A stretch of 7,053 bases of DNA from JBBSGC01 sp038254525 (GCA_038254525.1 JBBSGC010000100.1:1-7053); one strand, 5' to 3'; shown: positions 1 to 5,729, numbered from the stretch's first letter. Translations and numbers: made by a program. The notes: generated by a model from the sequence alone, not told the origin.

Positions 1-55
1 CGTAGGTCTTGCCGACGCCGACGAGAGAGATCATCGGATCTTCGGTACGGTCCAT
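1..55 (-). CDS. ABC transporter ATP-binding protein, N-terminal fragment (OpuCA/ProV-type by context)
   Basis: Reading leftwards from the ATG at 55, the frame is open to the window edge and encodes 18 residues, MDRTEDPMISLVGVGKTY. The stretch ISLVGVGKTY is the usual first beta strand of an ABC ATPase, just before the A-loop aromatic residue (here Y18) that stacks on the ATP adenine. The Walker A, signature and any CBS domains would lie outside the window. Because it is divergent from two OpuC/ProW-like permeases and a betaine-type binding protein and has no other partner here, it is probably the cytoplasmic ATPase of that importer. The start at 55 is favoured over the in-frame ATG at 34 because a TAGGGT -10 box lies exactly 7 bases upstream of it, which fits a leaderless transcript; the AGGG in the same box could also act as a weak Shine-Dalgarno sequence. 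The assignment rests on a short fragment plus context. Confidence 0.72.
   Translation of the reverse strand, partial: MDRTEDPMISLVGVGKTY
46..51 (+). promoter_or_regulatory. -10 box (TACGGT) for the permease operon
   Basis: TACGGT ends 7 bases before the GTG at 59, so a transcript starting 7 bases after the box would begin at 58 or 59, giving a leaderless or near-leaderless mRNA. There is no Shine-Dalgarno sequence before this GTG, which supports that reading. The box lies inside the first codons of the divergent ATPase gene. No clear -35 element is seen. Confidence 0.45.
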
Positions 56-58
56 GCC

Positions 59-763
59 GTGACCCTAGTCGCAGCGGCCGCCACCGATCAGCCGTGCTAC
101 AGCTTGTTAATCAACCACTGGGTCTGCGGTGACTACTACCGGGACCGGTTCGGCGACCTGCGAGCCGCCACGGTGGAACATGTCTGGATCACCCTGATTT
201 CGGTGGGTCTCGGGCTCGCCGTGGCCCTGCCGCTGGCGCTGCTCGCCCGGCGCTTCCTGCCTCTCCAGAGCGTCATCCTCGGTGGCAGCACCGTCATCTA
301 CACCATTCCGTCGCTGGCGATGTTCTCGCTGTTGTTGCCCTACACGCACCTGACTGCCACGACGGTGATCGTCGGGCTGGCGTTGTACTCCTTGACGATT
401 CTGGTCCGCAACATCTTGGCCGGCCTGCGATCCGTACCCGACGAGGTACGTGACGCCGCTACCGGCCTGGGCTACGGACCACTGCGCCGGTTACTGCGGA
501 TTGAGCTTCCCCTCGCGCTGCCGGTGGTGATCGCGGGGCTTCGAGTGGCGACGGTGTCGACGGTCGCCTTGACCACCGTCGGCGCCATCGTGGGCTACGG
601 CGGTCTCGGGAACCTCTTGCTCGACGGCGTCGACACCCAGTTCAAGGCCGAGATCCTCGCCGCCAGCGTCCTGTGCGTCGCGCTGGCGGTGCTGCTGGAC
701 CTCGCGCTGGTGGCTCTGCAGTTCCTCATTACTCCGTGGGCGAGAAGGGGGCTGCGCTCATGA
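59..763 (+). CDS. OpuC/ProW-type osmoprotectant ABC transporter permease 1
   Basis: A 234-residue inner-membrane permease of the quaternary-amine/glycine-betaine import family. The N-terminal ~40 residues include NHWVCGDYYRDR, a motif I know from actinobacterial OpuC-type permeases. Hydrophobic segments follow at about 43-63, 70-93, 99-121, 150-180 and 197-225. The cytoplasmic EAA-type loop that docks on the ATPase is seen as DAATGLG (132-138) followed by IELPLALP (148-155). The length is normal for this half-size permease type. The GTG start at 59 is supported by a -10 box and by lying 3 bases from the divergent ATPase start; the frame is open upstream to the window edge, so a different start cannot be excluded. 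The stop overlaps the next permease start (ATGA at 760-763), implying translational coupling. It carries two TTA leucine codons (107-109, 491-493), rare in high-GC actinobacteria. Family assignment is firm; the substrate is not determined. Confidence 0.92.
   Translation: MTLVAAAATDQPCYSLLINHWVCGDYYRDRFGDLRAATVEHVWITLISVGLGLAVALPLALLARRFLPLQSVILGGSTVIYTIPSLAMFSLLLPYTHLTATTVIVGLALYSLTILVRNILAGLRSVPDEVRDAATGLGYGPLRRLLRIELPLALPVVIAGLRVATVSTVALTTVGAIVGYGGLGNLLLDGVDTQFKAEILAASVLCVALAVLLDLALVALQFLITPWARRGLRS
62..67 (-). promoter_or_regulatory. -10 box (TAGGGT) for a leaderless ATPase transcript
   Basis: TAGGGT, read on the minus strand, occupies -12 to -7 relative to the ATG at 55 and matches the actinobacterial TANNNT pattern at the spacing expected when transcription begins on the start codon. 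No convincing -35 hexamer is visible. The box lies inside the first codons of permease 1. It is a prediction from sequence only. Confidence 0.5.
745..750 (+). promoter_or_regulatory. Ribosome binding site for permease 2
   Basis: AAGGGG lies 9 bases before the ATG at 760, within the purine run GAGAAGGGGG. It selects the start at 760 over in-frame start codons further upstream inside permease 1. Confidence 0.7.
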
Positions 764-1488
764 GCGGACCGTTGGGCTATCTGTTTGACGGCCGGAGCTG
801 GTCGGGGGCCGAAGGTTTGGGAACGGAACTAGTGCAGCAGCTGCTGCTCACCATCACGAGTCTCGTCATCGCCTGCGCGGTTGCCCTGCCGGTTGCGCTC
901 TACCTGGGACACGTCGGTCGCGGCGGCGCCCTCGCCGTCAACGTGTCGAACGTCGGCCGGGCCGTCCCGACCTTCGCCGTGCTGGTGTTGTTGTCCGTTG
1001 GGCCGCTAGGCACCAGCGAACTCGGCCCGTATGGTCGGGCCGGCTTGGCAACGTTGGTTTCGCTGATCCTGTTCGCTCTGCCGCCGATCATCACCAACGC
1101 CTATGTGGCGATCCGCGAGGTCGATCGGGAGACGGTCGAGGCCGCCCGTGGCATGGGTATGCGCGAGTGGCAGGTCTTCCGTGGGGTGGAGCTGCCGCTT
1201 GCCCTGCCGCTGGTCCTGACCGGTGTGCGGCTGGCGCTCGTGCAGGTTTGGGCGACGGCGACTATCGCCGCGCTCGTTGCCGGCCCGGGGCTCGGCAACA
1301 CCATCAATCTCGGCTTCACCCGTCAGGACGCCAACCAGGTCGTCGGTGGCGCCATCCTGGTAGCCGCCATAGCGATCGCGCTGGAAGGGGCGCTTGCGTT
1401 GGCCGAACGCCTGCTCGACCCGCTGAGGCGCGCACGGTTACAATTTCGCGACAAAGCGCGCGCCGGGCTTGCGCAGCCCGCCGCCTGA
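760..1488 (+). CDS. OpuC/ProW-type osmoprotectant ABC transporter permease 2
   Basis: A 242-residue inner-membrane permease, paralogous to its upstream neighbour and expected to pair with it to form the translocation channel. It starts with a short loop (1-22), then hydrophobic segments at about 25-50, 58-82, 94-118, 148-178 and 195-217, and ends in a basic tail. The ATPase-docking EAA loop is well preserved as EAARGMG (127-133) followed by VELPLALP (143-150). AGPGLGN (174-180) is a glycine motif typical of the family. The ATG at 760 overlaps the previous stop and has a strong ribosome binding site; upstream in-frame codons would lie inside permease 1 and are rejected. A TTA codon occurs near the end (1438-1440). 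An 89-bp gap separates it from the binding-protein gene. The family is certain; the substrate (betaine, choline, carnitine or similar) cannot be told from sequence. Confidence 0.93.
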   Translation: MSGPLGYLFDGRSWSGAEGLGTELVQQLLLTITSLVIACAVALPVALYLGHVGRGGALAVNVSNVGRAVPTFAVLVLLSVGPLGTSELGPYGRAGLATLVSLILFALPPIITNAYVAIREVDRETVEAARGMGMREWQVFRGVELPLALPLVLTGVRLALVQVWATATIAALVAGPGLGNTINLGFTRQDANQVVGGAILVAAIAIALEGALALAERLLDPLRRARLQFRDKARAGLAQPAA

Positions 1489-1523
1489 TGCTGGGCTGGA
1501 GATCCGGGGCATTCCGACTGGTG

Positions 1524-1560
1524 CCTCACTGGACACGCGTGAGCGATCCTCACGGGACAC
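1524..1560 (+). repeat. Direct repeat pair with alternative hairpins before the binding-protein gene
   Basis: CCTCACTGGACAC (1524-1536) recurs as CCTCACGGGACAC (1548-1560): 12 of 13 bases are identical with a 24-base offset. Between them GTGAG (1539-1543) can pair with the CTCAC of either copy (1525-1529 or 1549-1553). The downstream pairing is stronger: CGTGAG (1538-1543) with CTCACG (1549-1554), a perfect 6-bp stem with a 5-base loop. The element ends immediately before the ribosome binding site of the lipoprotein gene. It could be an operator pair, an mRNA processing or stabilising hairpin, or an RNA switch; the sequence does not decide. Confidence 0.5.
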
Positions 1561-1566
1561 AGAAGG
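1561..1566 (+). promoter_or_regulatory. Ribosome binding site for the binding-protein gene
   Basis: AGAAGG, within AGAAGGTGGTG, lies 11 bases before the ATG at 1578 and resembles the complement of the 16S rRNA 3' end. It supports the ATG at 1578 over the long upstream extension of the same reading frame. Confidence 0.65.
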
Positions 1567-1577
1567 TGGTGCACCCT

Positions 1578-2522
1578 ATGGTGCTAGTTCGTCGTGCGCA
1601 CGTTGCTCTTGTGCTGAGCGGTTTGCTGCTCGCTGTGACCGCCTGCGGCGGGAGCAACGACTCGTTCAACAGCTCGTCCAGCGGTAGCAAGGGCGACATC
1701 ACGTTGTCGGGCCAGGACTTCACCGAGATGAAGATCATGTCGGAGATGTACAAGCAGGTGCTGGAGAACGCCGGCTACAACGTCGACCTCAAGCTTGTGA
1801 AGACGCGCGACGTCTACATTCCGGAGCTCGAGAGCGGCAACGTCCAAGTCGTCCCGGAGTACCTGTCCGGCATCGCCGACAAGCTCAACCTGGACCAGAA
1901 CGGTCCGAACGCCAAGCCGGTGACCACAAATGACGCCACTGCGTCGCTGGCCGCGCTCAAGCCACTGGCCGACCAGGCCGGCATCACCATGCTCGACCCG
2001 TCGCAAGCAACCGACCAGAACGCGTTTGCCGTGAAGACGGACTTCGCGCAGCAGAACAGCCTCACGACCTTGTCAGATCTCGCAGCGCTCAACCAGCCGT
2101 TGGTGCTTGCGGCGGCAGACGACTGCAAGGATCGCACCGACTGCGCGAAGGGGCTGAGCGATGTCTACAACCTCGACATCACGAAGATCCTGCCGTTGGG
2201 CTTCGCGACCACGCAGACCAAGGACTCAGTGATCAAGGGCGAGGCTCAGCTGGGCGAGACTTACACGACCGATGGCAGCGTCGATCAGCTCGGCCTCACG
2301 ATCCTCGAGGACGACAAGGGAATCCAGCCGGCGCAGAACCTCATCCCGGCCGTCAACAGCGACTTCCTCGCCAGCCACCCGGACGTCGGTGACGCGCTCA
2401 ACAAGCTGTCCGGGACGCTGACCACCCAGGACCTGTCGGGACTGGACCTCAAGGTCGATGTCGACCGCGCCGATCCGGCAACGGTCGCCAAGGACTACCT
2501 CACGTCCAAGGGCCTCATCTGA
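1578..2522 (+). CDS. Glycine-betaine/choline-type ABC transporter substrate-binding lipoprotein
   Basis: A 314-residue extracytoplasmic lipoprotein that delivers solute to the two upstream permeases. Residues 1-23 form a lipoprotein signal peptide: basic MVLVRR, a hydrophobic core, and the lipobox V20-T21-A22 with Cys23 as the lipidation site. A Ser/Gly-rich linker (24-39) leads to an OpuAC-like fold (about 40-312) opening with DITLSGQDFTEMKIMSEMY. Tyrosines in conserved-looking places (Y80, Y95, Y197, Y229) could contribute to the aromatic cage that binds quaternary ammonium groups, but I have not aligned them to a structure. C183 and C189 are close and may form a disulfide. The start at 1578 is fixed by the ribosome binding site and signal peptide; upstream in-frame sequence overlaps permease 2 in another frame and is not coding. 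The gene ends 19 bp from the convergent NuoD gene, leaving little room for a terminator. Confidence 0.93.
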   Translation: MVLVRRAHVALVLSGLLLAVTACGGSNDSFNSSSSGSKGDITLSGQDFTEMKIMSEMYKQVLENAGYNVDLKLVKTRDVYIPELESGNVQVVPEYLSGIADKLNLDQNGPNAKPVTTNDATASLAALKPLADQAGITMLDPSQATDQNAFAVKTDFAQQNSLTTLSDLAALNQPLVLAAADDCKDRTDCAKGLSDVYNLDITKILPLGFATTQTKDSVIKGEAQLGETYTTDGSVDQLGLTILEDDKGIQPAQNLIPAVNSDFLASHPDVGDALNKLSGTLTTQDLSGLDLKVDVDRADPATVAKDYLTSKGLI

Positions 2523-2541
2523 GCGCACCGCCCAGCCGGCG

Positions 2542-3735
2542 TCACTTGTCGACGTCGCCGACCACGAAGAACATCGAGCCGAGGATCGCCACCAGATCCG
2601 CGACCACGCAACCGGTCAGCAGGTGCGGCAGGACCGAGACGTTGTTGAACGAGGCGGTGCGCAGCTTCAGCCGCCACGGCGTCTTCTCGCCCCGTGAGAC
2701 CAGGTAGTAGCCGTTGAGCCCGAGCGGGTTCTCGGTCCAGGCGTACGTCGCGCCCTCGGGTGCCTTCAGGACCTTGGGCAGCCGGATGTTGACGGGGCCC
2801 TGCGGAAGCACCGCGAGCCGGTCGAGGCAGGCATCGGCGAGACCGAGCGACACCTGCGCCTGCTCCAGCAGGACCTCGAAGCGGGCGTGACAGTCGCCGG
2901 CCCGTCGGGTGACGATGCGCAGGACGCCGTCGGCGAGCAGCTGGTCGTAGGCCAGGTACGGCTCGTCGCGGCGCAGGTCGATGTCGACGCCGCTGGCCCG
3001 AGCGATCGGACCGCTGACGCCGTGCGCATGAACCAGGTCGGGACTCAGCACGCCGACGCCGACGGTGCAGGCGCGGAAGACCTCGTCGCCGAAGACGAGC
3101 TCCTCGATCTGGGGCAGCCGCGAGCGAACCGCGGCGACGGCAGTGCGGGTGCGGCCGAGCCACCCGGCCGGCAGGTCCTCCTTGAGCCCGCCCACCCGGT
3201 TGAACATGTAGTGCATCCGGCCGCCCGAGACCTCCTCCATCACCTGCTGGATGGTCTCGCGCTCATGGAAAGCACGAACCGCCGGCGGCTCCACACCGGC
3301 CTCGACCGGAGCCGACCCGAGGAACATCAGGTGGCTGAGCACCCGGTTGAGCTCGGCCAGCAGCGTGCGGATCCACACCGCGCGGACCGGCACCTCCATG
3401 CCGAGCATCCGCTCGACGGCGAGCACCACGCCGAGCTCGTTGCTGAACGCCGACAGCCAGTCGTGACGGTTGGCGAGCACGATGATCTGGCGGTAGTCGC
3501 GGACTTCGAAGAGCTTCTCCGCACCGCGATGCAGGTAGCCGACGATCGGCTCGCACTCGATGATCCGATCGCCGTCAAGAGCCAGCCGCAACCGCAGGAC
3601 GCCGTGGGTGGACGGGTGCTGGGGCCCGATGTTCAGGATCATGTCCTCGGTCGCGAGCGCGCCCCGTTCGGGGGCGAAGCCCGCGGCGCCGTCGCCGATG
3701 CCGACGGTGAGACGCTCGTGCGGGTTGTCGCTCAC
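2542..3735 (-). CDS. nuoD: Orphan NADH-quinone oxidoreductase subunit D (NuoD/49-kDa, NDUFS2 homologue)
   Basis: A 397-residue member of the complex I 49-kDa subunit family, which forms part of the quinone site in the peripheral arm. It has the family start NIGPQHPSTHGVLRLRL (35-51), then GYLHRGAEKLFE (66-77), ELNRVLSHLMF (128-138), SGGRMHYMFNRVGG, LRRDEPYLAYDQ and the C-terminal ending FFVVGDVDK. His44 aligns with the quinone-site histidine (Thermus Nqo4 His38, NDUFS2 His59). The usual quinone-contacting tyrosine (Nqo4 Tyr87) aligns with Trp93 in RHDW, and the nearby aspartate with Glu145. Arg70 aligns with the arginine dimethylated in NDUFS2. No other nuo gene is present here. The GTG at 3735 is preferred: it matches my recollection of homologue N-termini and has CACGAT at -12 to -7. 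The frame extends to an ATG at 3807, but that would run through an inverted repeat and a likely promoter region. Family very sure, start moderately sure, biochemical role uncertain. Confidence 0.9.
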   Translation of the reverse strand: MSDNPHERLTVGIGDGAAGFAPERGALATEDMILNIGPQHPSTHGVLRLRLALDGDRIIECEPIVGYLHRGAEKLFEVRDYRQIIVLANRHDWLSAFSNELGVVLAVERMLGMEVPVRAVWIRTLLAELNRVLSHLMFLGSAPVEAGVEPPAVRAFHERETIQQVMEEVSGGRMHYMFNRVGGLKEDLPAGWLGRTRTAVAAVRSRLPQIEELVFGDEVFRACTVGVGVLSPDLVHAHGVSGPIARASGVDIDLRRDEPYLAYDQLLADGVLRIVTRRAGDCHARFEVLLEQAQVSLGLADACLDRLAVLPQGPVNIRLPKVLKAPEGATYAWTENPLGLNGYYLVSRGEKTPWRLKLRTASFNNVSVLPHLLTGCVVADLVAILGSMFFVVGDVDK

Positions 3736-3741
3736 TGCGGC

Positions 3742-3747
3742 ATCGTG
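3742..3747 (-). promoter_or_regulatory. Possible -10 box (CACGAT) for leaderless nuoD
   Basis: CACGAT on the minus strand lies at -12 to -7 from the GTG at 3735, keeping the two most conserved -10 positions (A at the second, T at the sixth). No Shine-Dalgarno sequence precedes the GTG. This is a weak match on its own; the consistent spacing at other first genes in the window adds support. Confidence 0.3.
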
Positions 3748-3756
3748 CCACGGCTT

Positions 3757-3782
3757 TCGGCAGGCTTCGGGGAGCCTGCCGA
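3757..3782. repeat. 10-bp perfect inverted repeat between divergent nuoD and bPH_2 genes
   Basis: TCGGCAGGCT (3757-3766) and AGCCTGCCGA (3773-3782) are perfect inverted complements separated by 6 bases (TCGGGG). The element is central in the 92-bp region between the nuoD start (3735) and the bPH_2 gene start (3828), upstream of the predicted -10 box on both sides. It has no following T-run and is not at a gene end, so an operator for a dimeric regulator seems likelier than a terminator. No regulator is identified. Confidence 0.55.
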
Positions 3783-3815
3783 GCAACAGCCCCAGAGCGC
3801 TGCGCACCGGCTGGC

Positions 3816-3821
3816 TACCCT
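3816..3821 (+). promoter_or_regulatory. -10 box (TACCCT) for the leaderless bPH_2 operon
   Basis: TACCCT matches TANNNT and sits exactly at -12 to -7 from the GTG at 3828, the arrangement expected for a leaderless actinobacterial mRNA. No properly spaced Shine-Dalgarno sequence or convincing -35 hexamer is present. Confidence 0.5.
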
Positions 3822-3827
3822 GGCGAG

Positions 3828-4319
3828 GTGGCGGACGTCTTCGAGGTCCCCGGTGCGCCCTGGACGCCGGTCAGCCGTCGACTGTCCACGGTCCGCCTCC
3901 TCACCTGCGGCGGCGCGACGGTCGTCGGCCTGCTCGTGCTGGCGGCCGCCGCGCTCTGGCTACCGGTCTCCACCGCCTGGGTCACTGCCGCGGCTGCGCT
4001 CGGCGTCGTGGCCGCCGTGGCCGCCGCCGTCCTCCTGCACCGCAACGCGCGCAGCTGGGCCTATGCCGAACGCGCCGACGACATCTACATCCGCCGGGGA
4101 GTCGCCTTTCTGCGGCTCGAGGTCGTGCCGTACGGCCGGATGCAGCTCGTCGACGTCAAGGCCGGCCCGCTGGAGCGCCGCCTGGGGATCGCCGACGTCA
4201 CGTTGCACACCGCGTCGCCGGACACCAACGCGCGCATCGTTGGACTCCCGTTCGCCGAGGCAGAGCGGCTGCGCGACCGACTGACCGCGCTCGGCGAGGC
4301 CCAGGCAGCGGGACTGTGA
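3828..4319 (+). CDS. Membrane-anchored bPH_2 (DUF304, YdbS-like) PH-domain protein
   Basis: A 163-residue membrane protein. Two hydrophobic helices (about 24-44 and 51-70) precede one cytoplasmic bacterial PH domain of the DUF304 type (about 77-154). The diagnostic core is IRRGVAFLRLEVVPYGRMQLVD (positions 88-109) followed by GPLERRLGIADVTLHTA (113-129). In Bacillus subtilis the related YdbS/YdbT pair is linked to tolerance of antimicrobial peptides; that is family knowledge and need not apply here. The stop overlaps the start of the next gene (GTGA at 4316-4319), so the two products are probably made together and may form one complex. The GTG at 3828 is chosen because a TACCCT -10 box lies at leaderless distance and the preceding 92 bp look regulatory. 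It is transcribed divergently from nuoD. Biochemical function is unknown. Confidence 0.88.
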   Translation: MADVFEVPGAPWTPVSRRLSTVRLLTCGGATVVGLLVLAAAALWLPVSTAWVTAAAALGVVAAVAAAVLLHRNARSWAYAERADDIYIRRGVAFLRLEVVPYGRMQLVDVKAGPLERRLGIADVTLHTASPDTNARIVGLPFAEAERLRDRLTALGEAQAAGL

Positions 4320-5605
4320 GCGACGGCCACGGCGAGTTCCACCGGCTGCACCCGCTCTCGCCGGTGCTGCGCGGCGGCCTCTTCCTCGTGGTGTGGCTCG
4401 GTTGGGTGGGCAGGAACCTCACCGATGGTGTCGACGCGTTCGAGTACGCCTGGACCGGGCTGCTCACGCTCGGGGCGGGTCTCGCGTTCGGTCTCGGCTC
4501 GTGGTGGTTCACCCGCTACCGGGTGTCGGGCACCGAGCTGCGGGTGGACACCGGCGTTCTCGTGCGTCGCTCGCGGCGCATCCGCATCGACCGGCTGCAG
4601 GCCATCGACGTGCGCCAACCGCTGCTGGCGCGCCTGCTCGGTCTCGCGGAGCTCTCCTTCGACGTCGGGAGCGGAAACGACTCCGACGCCAAGCTTGCGT
4701 TCCTCCCATTGGCGCACGCGCTGCGGCTGCGCGACGAGCTGCTGGACCGCGGCGACGCGAGCCCGGTCGGGGAGCCCGGCCGTACGCTGCTCGCCGTCCA
4801 TCCCGGTCGGCTGGCCGCCAGCCTGCTGCTGCGCAACGAGTTCACCGGCGCCGTCGTCTCGGCTCTTGTGGGTGTCTGGCTGACGGCGTACAGCGGCACT
4901 CCGGTCGGCATCGTGGTGCTGCTTGGTGCCGTCGCCGGCGTCGGGTCGCTGCTGGTGCGCGAGCTGCTCTTGTGGTGGGGCTTCGCGCTGACCGAGTCGC
5001 GACAGGGTCTGCGCATCTCGACCGGCCTGCTGGGTCGGCGCACGCAGACCGTCCCCGTCGACCGCATCCAGGGGGTGGTGATGGTCGAGCCCGTCCTGTG
5101 GCGCCCGCTGGGCTGGGTGCGCCTCGACGTGACGGTGTCCGGTGTCGCCGGCGGCGATGACGACGAGCGCAAGCAGCAGCTCTCGACGCTGGTGCCAGTT
5201 GCCCCACGGGCCAGCGTGACACCTTTGCTGCACGGCCTGCTCGGCGCCGACCACCAGCGTGTCGCCATGACGGCACCCCCCGCCCGGAGCCGCTGGGTGG
5301 ATCCGGTCGGCCGACGCTTCGCTGCTGCCGGCTACGACGAGCAGCTGGTGGTCGCCCGCCGCGGGGTGCTTGTCCGGCGCACCGATGTGGTGCCGCGCCG
5401 CAAGATCCAGTCGGTGCGCCTGCAGCGCGGTCCGCTGCAGCGGCTGTTCGGTCTGGCCAGCGTGCATGTCGACCTACCCCGGGGGCCGGTGCACGCGGCG
5501 GTCGCGCATCGCACCACCGGCGAGGCGTGGCAGCTGGCCGTCGACCTGGTGCGCAAGGCACCGCACGCCTCCGCTGCGTCCCTTGCGACGATCCGCGACC
5601 TCTGA
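4316..5605 (+). CDS. Multi-domain bPH_2 (DUF304, YdbT-like) membrane protein
   Basis: A 429-residue membrane protein with three DUF304-type PH domains. Layout: hydrophobic segments at about 19-33 and 46-64; PH domain 1 (about 66-142); a second hydrophobic pair (167-189 and 195-218); PH domain 2 (about 222-300); a linker; PH domain 3 (about 338-412). The same motif recurs in each: TGVLVRRSRRIRIDRLQAID (79-98), TGLLGRRTQTVPVDRIQGVV (236-255) and RGVLVRRTDVVPRRKIQSVR (349-368), each followed by a hydrophobic and basic PLxxRLxG-like segment. The single-domain upstream protein carries a fourth copy (RGVAFLRLEVVPYGRMQLVD). This matches the YdbS plus YdbT arrangement of small and large partners. The GTG start overlaps the previous stop (GTGA), implying coupling. 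Longer in-frame extension to 3560 runs through the upstream gene in another frame and antisense to nuoD, so it is rejected. The role is unknown; membrane stress or envelope homeostasis is only a family-based guess. Confidence 0.9.
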   Translation: MSDGHGEFHRLHPLSPVLRGGLFLVVWLGWVGRNLTDGVDAFEYAWTGLLTLGAGLAFGLGSWWFTRYRVSGTELRVDTGVLVRRSRRIRIDRLQAIDVRQPLLARLLGLAELSFDVGSGNDSDAKLAFLPLAHALRLRDELLDRGDASPVGEPGRTLLAVHPGRLAASLLLRNEFTGAVVSALVGVWLTAYSGTPVGIVVLLGAVAGVGSLLVRELLLWWGFALTESRQGLRISTGLLGRRTQTVPVDRIQGVVMVEPVLWRPLGWVRLDVTVSGVAGGDDDERKQQLSTLVPVAPRASVTPLLHGLLGADHQRVAMTAPPARSRWVDPVGRRFAAAGYDEQLVVARRGVLVRRTDVVPRRKIQSVRLQRGPLQRLFGLASVHVDLPRGPVHAAVAHRTTGEAWQLAVDLVRKAPHASAASLATIRDL

Positions 5606-5655
5606 CTGACGCGACCCGTGGGCGCGAGGCGCGACTTCTGCTCCCCGAATGCGTC

Positions 5656-5676
5656 TGCGGCGTCAGTGCCGCCGCA
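5656..5676. terminator. Candidate hairpin in the convergent gap
   Basis: TGCGGCG (5656-5662) and CGCCGCA (5670-5676) form a perfect 7-bp GC-rich stem with a 7-base loop, 50 bases after the bPH_2 operon and 39 bases after the methyltransferase gene end. There is no T-run on either side, so it would be an I-shaped (U-less) terminator at best. Position favours a bidirectional terminator; short GC-rich stems are common by chance in such DNA. Confidence 0.4.
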
Positions 5677-5690
5677 TCGAACAGGGCACG

Positions 5691-5729
5691 AACTCACGGA
5701 TCGGCGGTCAGAAACTCACGGATCGGCGG
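5691..5729. repeat. 17-bp direct repeat, near-tandem, at the methyltransferase stop codon
   Basis: AACTCACGGATCGGCGG occurs identically at 5691-5707 and 5713-5729, 22 bases apart, separated by TCAGA. The right copy contains the last codons and the TGA (5716-5718) of the methyltransferase gene; the left copy lies just beyond and, read on the minus strand, would again encode a short Ala-Asp-Pro-stop. This looks like a small tandem duplication of the 3' end of the gene, outside the coding part. Confidence 0.75.

Noticed and set aside
47..64. Operator-like inverted repeats (ACGG/CCGT, GGTC/GACC) between the divergent transporter starts
   Set aside because: Four-base arms are too short to distinguish from chance.
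673..759. Earlier start for permease 2
   Set aside because: The extension lies inside permease 1 in a shadow frame; the ATG at 760 has a strong ribosome binding site and the ATGA overlap.
1167..1577. Long in-frame upstream extension of the binding-protein gene
   Set aside because: It overlaps permease 2 in another frame, reads as low-complexity Arg/Ala/Gly, and the signal peptide with lipobox and the ribosome binding site fix the start at 1578.
2523..2560. Terminator between the binding-protein gene and nuoD
   Set aside because: Only GGCG/CGCC pairings with long loops are possible here; there is no convincing stem and no T-run.
3736..3807. Longer nuoD starting at an ATG at 3807
   Set aside because: The extra 24 residues do not resemble the family and run across the 10-bp inverted repeat and the predicted nuoD promoter; GTG at 3735 fits better, although the longer form is not excluded.
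2887..4284. 465-residue open frame on the plus strand
   Set aside because: It is antisense to nuoD and then overlaps the first bPH_2 gene in another frame; its composition is that of a high-GC shadow frame.
4085..5467. 460-residue open frame on the minus strand
   Set aside because: It is antisense to both bPH_2 genes, rich in His, Gln and Arg without family motifs, as expected of the complement of GC-rich coding DNA.
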